NCBI GenBank assembly: GCA_035530875.1
Contig: DATKUB010000027.1
Location: 1 to 7,322 of the forward strand
Direction: 5' to 3'
Source: JANXYY01 sp035530875
GTDB taxonomy: Bacteria; Actinomycetota; Actinomycetes; Nanopelagicales; Nanopelagicaceae
Length of the DNA: 7,322 nucleotides
Positions 1-5,233 of this stretch are shown one piece after another. The position numbers and the translations under genes were made by a program. A model generated the notes under the pieces. It searched no databases. It was not told the origin of the DNA and saw only the letters and a list, made by a program, of their open reading frames with translations. Numbering within the stretch: the stretch's first letter is position 1; every line of letters starts with the position of its first letter.

Positions 1-526
<526 letters not shown>

Positions 527-547
527 AAAGCTGCTACGCGTCCACTG

Positions 548-578
548 TGTGGTTCCCGAGATACGGTCGGGAGTCACG
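548..578 (+). other. Hairpin in the 23S-5S spacer, probable pre-rRNA processing stem
   Basis: The roughly 70-base spacer between 23S and 5S contains an inverted repeat: bases 548-559 pair with 567-578 around a 7-base loop, with a six-pair core TCCCGA/TCGGGA (554-559 with 567-572) extended outward by G-C, A-T and G-U pairs. A stem here would be a natural target for RNase III or RNase J-type maturation of the 23S and 5S precursors. The pairing is seen directly; the processing role is inferred. No tRNA lies in the spacer. Confidence 0.5.
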
Positions 579-596
579 ATTGATATCTCAATAGAG

Positions 597-713
597 TTTC
601 GGCGGTCATAGCGAGAGGGAAACGCCCGGTCCCATTCCGAACCCGGAAGCTAAGCCTCTAAGCGTCGATGGTACTGCAGGGGGGACCCTGTGGGAGAGTA
701 GAACGCCGCCGGA
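597..713 (+). rRNA. rrf: 5S ribosomal RNA
   Basis: This is a complete 5S rRNA of about 117 bases. The ends form helix I: CGGCGG at 600-605 pairs with CCGCCG at 706-711. The conserved internal stretch CCCATTCCGAACCCGGAAG is present at 631-649, as is the loop E/helix IV region GATGGTACTGCAGG at 667-680. From memory the sequence closely resembles Streptomyces 5S, including its GGGGGACCCTGTGGGAGAGTA segment, which supports an actinobacterial origin. It is the last gene of the rRNA operon and is followed 8 bases later by an intrinsic terminator. The exact ends are uncertain by one or two bases. Confidence 0.96.
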
Positions 714-721
714 CATTCTTC

Positions 722-756
722 CACTAAGGGGCGCTACGAGCGCCCCTTAGTGTTTT
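722..756 (+). terminator. Intrinsic terminator of the rRNA operon
   Basis: A perfect 14-bp stem, CACTAAGGGGCGCT at 722-735 with AGCGCCCCTTAGTG at 739-752, closes on a 3-base loop and is followed directly by TTTT (753-756). The GC-rich core and immediate T-run are textbook for Rho-independent termination. It lies 8 bases after the 5S 3' end, so it ends the rRNA transcript and should insulate the TPR gene from it. Confidence 0.93.
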
Positions 757-759
757 ACT
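751..759 (+). promoter_or_regulatory. Possible extended -10 promoter for the TPR gene, overlapping the terminator tail
   Basis: TG-T-TTTACT at 751-759 fits an extended -10 (TGN followed by a 4/6 match to TATAAT). Transcription would start near 766 and give a leader of about 30 bases carrying the GAGGAG ribosome binding site. No -35 box is recognisable, because the upstream bases are the terminator stem. It is proposed mainly because only 41 bases separate the terminator from the start codon, so a promoter has little other room. Confidence 0.22.
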
Positions 760-797
760 GGGCATTTGTTGGACTTAATTTTATAGAGGAGAAGTAC

Positions 798-1976
798 ATG
801 GAACGCGGTCGTCAATCTGGCTCATCGGGCCGTAGTTCCGGGAAATCGTCTGGTCGTCCTGCTTCGGGTGCTGGTCGTCCGTCTTCTTCGGATCGTCGTC
901 CTGCTTCGGGTGCTGGTCGTCCGTCTTCTTCGGATCGTCGTCCGCGTGCGGATGAAACTTCGTCTCCCTCTGGGCGCCCCGTCTATGGCAATACCGGTCG
1001 TCCGTCTTCCTCGGATCGTCGTCCTGCTTCGGGTGCTGGTCGTTCGTCGTATTCAGATCGTTCGTCTTCCTCGGATCGTCGTCCTGCTTCGGGTGCTGGT
1101 CGTTCGTCGTATTCAGATCGTCCGTCTTCCTCGGATCGTCGTCCTGCTTCGGGTGCTGGTCGTTCGTCGACGTCAAGTCGCCCGCCGCAGCGTGGGGGAG
1201 ACACTTGGGAGCGTCCGCCTCTAGATCGCCCGAGGCGAGCCAAGATTCACGAGCCAAATATTCCGCCGGAAGTTACTGGCGACGAATTAGATCGCAGCAT
1301 TACGCGCGAACTGTCGACCCTCAGCCCGGCCAATGCAAAAGTGGTCGCCCAGCATCTTGTTGCGGCCGGCCTTAATCTTGATGCGAATCCAAAATTGGCA
1401 CTGGAACATGCGCGTGCCGCGGTTTATCACGCCGGTCGAATTGCAGCGGTGCGCGAGAGTTTAGGTATCGCTGCCTATATGTGTGGAGAGTTCGCAGAGG
1501 CGCTCTCCGAATTTCGAGCGGCAATGCGCATCTCAGGCGATGTATCTAACTGGTCCATGATGGCTGATTGTGAACGCGGACTTGGCAGGCCCGAAAAGGC
1601 GTTGGCAATGGCAGGAGCACCTGAAGCCACCAAACTCGATAAGGCGGGACAGATTGAACTTCGAATCGTCGCTGCGGGGGCGCGTCAGGACATGGGGCAA
1701 TTAGAAGCAGCGTTGGTAACGCTGACCTGCCCGGAGCTAAATACCAACAATGCTGAGTGGAGCGGAAGACTCCGTTACGCCTATGCCGATGCGTTACTCG
1801 CCAGCGGTCGCGAAGAAGAGGCCCTAACCTGGTTTCAAAATGCCGCAGCATCGGATCCGGAACAGTTGACGGACGCGGTTGAACGAATCGATCAACTGAA
1901 TGGCATCTCGTTCGACCTGGACGATGAGGATGATCTCGAAACGGAATTAGAGGTCGAAGACCAGATAGTCGATTAA
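798..1976 (+). CDS. Tetratricopeptide-repeat protein with Arg/Ser/Gly repeat-rich N-terminus (Rv1691-like)
   Basis: This encodes 392 residues. The ATG at 798 is chosen because GAGGAG (786-791) lies 6 bases upstream; an in-frame GTG at 750 falls inside the terminator. Residues 1 to about 148 are low-complexity and strongly basic, built from repeats of RRPASGAGR and RPSSSD type. From about residue 150 (IHEPNIPPEVTG) a helical TPR body follows, with segments such as LALEHARAAVYHAG, GEFAEALSEFRAA, MMADCERGLGRPEKAL (from residue 254) and GREEEALTWFQNAAASDP. The last 20 residues include 12 Asp/Glu. This architecture (basic disordered head, TPR body, acidic tail) matches the actinobacterial TPR protein found upstream of tlyA (Rv1691 and Streptomyces homologues). 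Its biochemical function is not known; TPRs normally mediate protein-protein contacts. No signal peptide or membrane segment is seen, so it is probably cytoplasmic. Its stop overlaps that of the convergent MBL gene. Confidence 0.9.
   Translation: MERGRQSGSSGRSSGKSSGRPASGAGRPSSSDRRPASGAGRPSSSDRRPRADETSSPSGRPVYGNTGRPSSSDRRPASGAGRSSYSDRSSSSDRRPASGAGRSSYSDRPSSSDRRPASGAGRSSTSSRPPQRGGDTWERPPLDRPRRAKIHEPNIPPEVTGDELDRSITRELSTLSPANAKVVAQHLVAAGLNLDANPKLALEHARAAVYHAGRIAAVRESLGIAAYMCGEFAEALSEFRAAMRISGDVSNWSMMADCERGLGRPEKALAMAGAPEATKLDKAGQIELRIVAAGARQDMGQLEAALVTLTCPELNTNNAEWSGRLRYAYADALLASGREEEALTWFQNAAASDPEQLTDAVERIDQLNGISFDLDDEDDLETELEVEDQIVD
853..943 (+). repeat. 42-bp tandem direct repeat inside the TPR gene
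   Basis: Two consecutive 42-bp units (853-894 and 895-936) are identical and a third starts for 7 bases (937-943). Each encodes 14 residues, so the frame is kept. The unit contains CTGCTTCGGGTGCTGGTCGT and encodes the PASGAGR and PSSSDR modules of the disordered N-terminus. Complete identity at synonymous sites points to recent duplication by slippage or recombination. Confidence 0.9.
998..1169 (+). repeat. 60-bp tandem direct repeat inside the TPR gene
   Basis: About 2.9 units of 60 bp (998-1057, 1058-1117, 1118-1169) differ at a single position: the second unit has T at 1062 where the others have C (1002 and 1122). Each encodes 20 residues combining SSSDRRPASGAGR with SSYSD. The unit shares its core with the 42-bp repeats further upstream, so it looks like a longer compound unit that was amplified later. 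The period is a multiple of three, so gain or loss of units changes protein length without a frameshift. Confidence 0.9.
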
Positions 1977-2926
1977 TGGGCAGCATCGCCAAAGGAGTAC
2001 TGACTCTGCTCGATTCCATCGAGCCAGCGGTTTATGCCAACGATATTGGCACCCGTTGAATTCAATTCTTCAAATCGGTGTGCCAGTGCCGGGTCACTAA
2101 ATAGTCGTTGGTAACGCTCGTGTGTCTTTTCGCGGATCATCTGAATGGCATGGTCAAGATCGAGTTGTAGCGTTCTCGCGTCGGCGACTAGTTCGACCCA
2201 GAGCTTAAGTTCCTCGATGGAGATATCTAGTGTTTCGTTAACATCATCAACTGGTCCATAGTGACTAAATAGCAACCGTGTTGGCGAGAGGGCACGGAAT
2301 AACTCAATAGAGTCAAGGGTTATTTGCAAATCAAAATCAGGCGGCGGAGTGGCAGGTCGCTGCGTCTTTGTTTCTTGTATGTAAACTCCGGCGGCGTCGC
2401 CAACATATAGATCTCCGGTCTCGCTATCCATCAGGCCGATGTGGTGCGATGCATGTCCTGGGGCGTAATAAGTATTGAGTGAGCGGCCGTCTCCCAGATC
2501 CACTCGAGATAAATCCCCGAGAGCAGTGACGCGCTCGATCGGCGTTGGTAAGAGTTCGCCCATCACCTCATCAAGCAATCTGCCAAAGACTCGTCTGGCA
2601 CTTGTCATCAGTCGTGAGGGATCAACTAAGTGTCGGGCGCCTCGCTCGTGAGCAACAAGTTGAGCTTTGGGAAAATAGGAAGTCAGATGCCCGGCGCCGC
2701 CGGCATGATCCAGATGAACATGAGTGACCACGATTGTCGCGAGATCCTGACTATCAATCCCGAGTTCACCCAGCGCAGCGATCACCGTTTCCGCACTTCG
2801 TGCCGTTCCTGTTTCAACCAGACATGGCTTAGAGCCACGAATCAGATACCCAGCGGTTATGCCCTTGTATCCGGACTGTTCAGTATCGATCTGAAATACC
2901 TCAGATCCAAGGGAAGTAATGCTCAC
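1973..2926 (-). CDS. Metallo-beta-lactamase-fold hydrolase
   Basis: This encodes 317 residues and appears full length. The zinc-binding motif THVHLDHAGG is present (H69, H71, D73, H74), as are the later ligands H158 (APGHASHH), D177 (YVGDAAG) and H222 (LFSHYGP), so a binuclear metal site of the glyoxalase II/hydrolase type is intact. The strand that usually reads LIDTG is LVETG (residues 36-40), a variant I recall from some MBL hydrolases. The region after about residue 225 is a helical C-terminal extension (VNETLDISIEELKLWV and onward) that may cap the active site. The substrate cannot be read from sequence; thioester, lactone or phosphoester hydrolysis are all possible. The GTG start at 2926 is preceded by GGAGAG (2931-2936, minus strand) with a short 4-base spacer. 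It is transcribed against its neighbours: it converges on the TPR gene and diverges from the SSB-like gene. Confidence 0.92.
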   Translation of the reverse strand: MSITSLGSEVFQIDTEQSGYKGITAGYLIRGSKPCLVETGTARSAETVIAALGELGIDSQDLATIVVTHVHLDHAGGAGHLTSYFPKAQLVAHERGARHLVDPSRLMTSARRVFGRLLDEVMGELLPTPIERVTALGDLSRVDLGDGRSLNTYYAPGHASHHIGLMDSETGDLYVGDAAGVYIQETKTQRPATPPPDFDLQITLDSIELFRALSPTRLLFSHYGPVDDVNETLDISIEELKLWVELVADARTLQLDLDHAIQMIREKTHERYQRLFSDPALAHRFEELNSTGANIVGINRWLDGIEQSQYSFGDAAH

Positions 2927-3058
2927 TTATCTCTCCAACCCACAGCCACAGAAATAACTTCCTGATCCACATGCTTCCACGATCGAACGTCAAGATGTCG
3001 TACCACGCTGACAGGTTATCCTCGCTGGCAGTTAGCCAGCCCTAAATAAGGGGATGCG
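2927..3058. promoter_or_regulatory. Divergent spacer between the MBL and SSB-like genes
   Basis: These 132 bases must hold promoters for two divergent units. On the minus strand, TTGACG (2988-2993) is a good -35 candidate for the MBL gene, but the bases 17 positions on (2965-2970, reading GTGGAT) are a poor -10. On the plus strand, TATCCT (3017-3022) fits the TAnnnT pattern of actinobacterial -10 boxes and would start transcription close to the hairpin at 3024-3040; no matching -35 is evident. No coding potential is seen. The promoter assignments are weak and offered only as candidates. Confidence 0.4.
3024..3040 (+). other. Small hairpin in the SSB-like gene leader
   Basis: GCTGGC (3024-3029) and GCCAGC (3035-3040) form a perfect 6-bp stem with a 5-base loop. 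It lies 8 bases before the AAGGGG ribosome binding site (3048-3053). No T-run follows, so it is not an intrinsic terminator. It may stabilise the mRNA 5' end or bind a regulator; that is inference. Confidence 0.4.
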
Positions 3059-3376
3059 ATGAAAGAAATCGATTTTGATCCGGTGAACAAAATCGACCTC
3101 TGCGGTCGAGTCAGTAGCGATCCAGGGGAACGAGAATTGCCGAGCGGCGATGTCGTCCTTGAACTTCGATTGGTTGTTCCTCGCTCGGACAGATTGGGCG
3201 TCGACACCCTTGATTTGGCCTTCTGGAAGGCTGATCTGCGACGTAAGGCTAGAAAACTCAAGATAGGTGATGTCATTGAAGTTTCGGGATCGCTCCGGCG
3301 ACGATTCTGGCAAGGAAAGGCTGGCCTCTCGAGCCGAAGTCAGGTCGAAGTGTCAAAAGTAGCAAAGGTCAATTAG
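3059..3376 (+). CDS. Short SSB-like OB-fold protein
   Basis: This encodes 105 residues that read as a single OB-fold of the single-stranded DNA-binding protein family. NKIDLCGRVSSDPGERELPSG (residues 10-30) forms the first strands, LELRLVVPR (34-42) and VDTLDLAFWKADLRRKARKL (48-67) the central part with a tryptophan at 56 where SSBs carry a DNA-stacking aromatic, then IGDVIEVSGSLRRRFW (69-84) and a final strand with SRSQVEVSKV. It matches a short SSB-like family I know from Streptomyces and relatives. Canonical SSB is about 160-180 residues and ends in an acidic tip that recruits repair proteins; both the linker and the tip are absent here, so this is probably a specialised paralogue and not the replicative SSB. 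ATG 3059 has AAGGGG 5 bases upstream. It appears to head the unit that continues through tlyA, nadK and recN. Confidence 0.85.
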   Translation: MKEIDFDPVNKIDLCGRVSSDPGERELPSGDVVLELRLVVPRSDRLGVDTLDLAFWKADLRRKARKLKIGDVIEVSGSLRRRFWQGKAGLSSRSQVEVSKVAKVN

Positions 3377-3417
3377 TACTTCCGGTAGCGTTTGCCTCAG
3401 AGAGAGGGGTTTGCTCC

Positions 3418-3576
3418 ATGGAGGAATCTGTTGCAGGTGTTGATATGACTCATTTAGATGAGGCGCGCTCTGAGTTAGCCAGCCTATGGTCTGCGCCTAC
3501 CGGCGAGCATGTTGATACTTATGAACGAGTTCACGGCCTTCTGGATACGGCCCTGAAGGCCATCGATGGTCTCTGA
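3418..3576 (+). CDS. Conserved small protein upstream of tlyA (Rv1693-like)
   Basis: This encodes 52 residues, starting MEESVAGVDMTHLDEARSEL, continuing through a SLWSAPTGEHVDTYERVH segment and ending LDTALKAIDGL. The ATG at 3418 has GAGAGGGG (3402-3409) 8 bases upstream; an internal ATG at 3445 lacks a comparable site. The predicted structure is two helices (about residues 11-24 and 30-51), with no membrane segment and no cysteines. Its size, position and YERVH..L..AL..ID pattern match the small protein found directly before tlyA in actinobacteria (Rv1693 in M. tuberculosis, about 58 residues). Function is unknown. It lies 41 bases after the SSB-like gene and 24 bases before tlyA, so it is almost certainly co-transcribed with them. 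Confidence 0.8.
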   Translation: MEESVAGVDMTHLDEARSELASLWSAPTGEHVDTYERVHGLLDTALKAIDGL

Positions 3577-3600
3577 CCGCACTCTCGCCGGGATCCTTCA

Positions 3601-4401
3601 ATGACCCCCAAACCAAGACTAGATAGCGAGTTGGTTCGTCGCGGCCTGGCCCATTCCAGAGAGTTTGCACGCACCCTTATAGAAGACCGAAGAGTGCTCC
3701 TTAACGGCAATCGTGCTGAAAAGCCAGCCACGCAAGTTGGTCCGGATGCCTCAATAGTTGTCATCTCTGAAGATGGCGCCGTGGATTACGTTTCGCGAGG
3801 GGGCTACAAACTCAGCGGGGCGCTAGACGCCTTCTCATCGATCAAGGTAGAGGGGCGGATCGCGCTAGACGCCGGTGCGTCAACGGGTGGTTTCACTGAT
3901 GTGCTCTTGCGAAGAGGTGCCGCACATGTGATTGCGGTTGACGTTGGCTATGGTCAATTGGCCTGGTCGCTTAGGACGGATCCAAGGGTTGAAATACATG
4001 ATCGGACGAATGTCAGATCGCTCACTTTGAATGACATTGGCAAGCCAGTCGACTTAGTTGTCGCCGACCTATCTTTCATATCCTTGAACTTAGTAATTCC
4101 CGCTTTTGCTGAAATAACGCACACCGAAAGTGACCTGCTCTTGATGGTAAAGCCCCAATTTGAGGTCGGACGAGAGCGTCTGGGGGCAGGCGGTGTGGTC
4201 CGAGATTCTCACCTTCGAGTCGATGCCGTGATGGGTGTCGTTAAAGCGGCGTCAGATCACGGCTTGGGCGCGGTCGGAGTGACGGCTAGTCCACTGCCCG
4301 GCCCAGCGGGAAACGTCGAATACTTTATTTGGTGCAAACATGGCCAGACTCAGATCGGTGCGACCGAAATCGAATCAGCAGTTGCGGCCGGGCCAAAATG
4401 A
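3601..4401 (+). CDS. tlyA: TlyA family rRNA (cytidine-2'-O)-methyltransferase
   Basis: This encodes 266 residues, the usual TlyA length. An S4 RNA-binding domain occupies about residues 5-62 (RLDSELVRRGLAHSRE...VLLNG). The RrmJ/FtsJ-like methyltransferase follows: SRGGYKL (65-71), SAM-binding LDAGASTGGFTD (89-100), VDVGYGQL (113-120), ADLSFISL (155-162) and VKPQFEVG (183-190). The K-D-K-E catalytic set is complete as K70, D156, K184 and E240, one or two residues offset from M. tuberculosis TlyA. The family uses SAM to methylate 2'-OH of C1409 in 16S and C1920 in 23S rRNA (E. coli numbering; some members only the latter), and its loss gives capreomycin resistance in mycobacteria. An in-frame stop nine codons upstream fixes ATG 3601 as the first possible ATG; its ribosome binding site is weak (GGGA at 3590-3593), suggesting coupling to the preceding small gene. 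It overlaps nadK by four bases (ATGA). Confidence 0.96.
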   Translation: MTPKPRLDSELVRRGLAHSREFARTLIEDRRVLLNGNRAEKPATQVGPDASIVVISEDGAVDYVSRGGYKLSGALDAFSSIKVEGRIALDAGASTGGFTDVLLRRGAAHVIAVDVGYGQLAWSLRTDPRVEIHDRTNVRSLTLNDIGKPVDLVVADLSFISLNLVIPAFAEITHTESDLLLMVKPQFEVGRERLGAGGVVRDSHLRVDAVMGVVKAASDHGLGAVGVTASPLPGPAGNVEYFIWCKHGQTQIGATEIESAVAAGPK

Positions 4402-5231
4402 AAAGGCGAGTCGCCTTGATGGCTCATCCCAACCGAGCCTCAGCTAACGAAGCCGTTAAACAAGTTACGGATGCTTTGCAGACAGATGGAATTGAGGTTG
4501 TTCAAATTCGATCCGACGGCAAGCCTATGAAGGCCGACGAATTTGAACTGATCGTGGTCCTGGGTGGTGACGGGACTATTTTGCGAGCCGCTGAGAAAGC
4601 ACGTGGAAGAGAAATTCCCATACTGGGAGTAAACCTTGGTCATGTCGGATTTCTGGCAGAAGCAGAGCACTCGGAACTGGCAGAGGTAGTTGAGGCCATC
4701 GCTACGCGCCAATACCTAGTTGAGAAGCGGATGACAGTTGATGTGGGTGTTCATTTGAGGAGCCGTGAACTCTCCAGCGATTGGGCGTTGAACGAGATCT
4801 CAATCGAGAAGCGTGGCTCGCGAATGATTGAAGTATTGGTTGCGGTTGATGGGCGTCCCCTTTCAAGATGGTGGTGCGATGGGGTCTTGTGTGCGACTCC
4901 AACTGGATCCACGGCTTATGCCTTCTCGGCGGGTGGCCCGATTATTTGGCCCGAAGTGGAAGCCCTTCTTGTTTTACCCATTGCGGCGCATGCACTTTTT
5001 GCGAGACCTTTGGTGACCTCTCCTAAATCAAACATTACGGTAGATGTAATATCTGGAGATGCGCAGGTCGTTTGCGATGGACTTAGAAGGGTTGATTCCG
5101 CCGCCGCTAGCAGAATAGAGATTTCACGGGGTCACGAACCTATTCAACTAGCTCGGCTGGCTACAGCTCCGTTCACCGATCGTTTAGTAGCCAAATTCCG
5201 TCTTCCAGTCGAAGGATGGCGCGGCGAGTAA
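4398..5231 (+). CDS. nadK: NAD kinase
   Basis: This encodes 277 residues of ATP/polyphosphate-dependent NAD kinase, which makes NADP+ from NAD+ in the cytoplasm. The catalytic GGDGT motif is at residues 56-60 (D58), followed by GVNLGHVGFLAE (77-88), the NAD-binding NE pair (N132, E133), and CDGVLCATPTGSTAYAFSAGGP (starting at C160), the glycine-rich and TPTGSTAY signature of the family. Length is normal (mycobacterial enzyme about 307). The start ATG 4398 overlaps the tlyA stop as ATGA, the classic arrangement for translational coupling; an in-frame ATG at 4329 lies deep inside tlyA and would add 23 residues unlike the family. In actinobacteria nadK (ppnK) sits between tlyA and recN, as here. 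The stop is 2 bases before the preferred recN start. Confidence 0.96.
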   Translation: MKRRVALMAHPNRASANEAVKQVTDALQTDGIEVVQIRSDGKPMKADEFELIVVLGGDGTILRAAEKARGREIPILGVNLGHVGFLAEAEHSELAEVVEAIATRQYLVEKRMTVDVGVHLRSRELSSDWALNEISIEKRGSRMIEVLVAVDGRPLSRWWCDGVLCATPTGSTAYAFSAGGPIIWPEVEALLVLPIAAHALFARPLVTSPKSNITVDVISGDAQVVCDGLRRVDSAAASRIEISRGHEPIQLARLATAPFTDRLVAKFRLPVEGWRGE

Positions 5232-5233
5232 GG

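Noticed and set aside
750..797. GTG start at 750 for the TPR gene
   Set aside because: The codon lies in the terminator stem and would add 16 residues; ATG 798 has a strong GAGGAG at ideal spacing.
853..1169. CRISPR array or noncoding satellite
   Set aside because: The units are contiguous without unique spacers, keep a period divisible by three and encode a low-complexity protein head in a recognised family.
781..1257. Long open frames on both strands across the repeat region of the TPR gene
   Set aside because: The TCG/CGT-rich tandem repeats contain no stop codons in several frames; these are shadows of the real frame, without ribosome binding sites or recognisable domains.
1546..2019. 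Minus-strand open frame of 157 codons under the TPR gene
   Set aside because: It is antisense to a recognised coding sequence, overlaps the end of the MBL gene in another frame, and shows no family resemblance.
3024..3040. Hairpin before the SSB-like gene as a terminator
   Set aside because: The stem is short, no T-run follows, and a ribosome binding site and start codon come within 20 bases.
3054..3062. Two-codon minimal ORF (ATG CGA TGA) overlapping the SSB-like start codon
   Set aside because: It could in principle couple translation, but the ribosome binding site spacing favours ATG 3059 and such a short overlap is easily chance.
4329..4397. Upstream ATG extension of NAD kinase
   Set aside because: It would overlap tlyA by 73 bases and add residues unlike the NAD kinase N-terminus; the ATGA junction at 4398 is the natural start.
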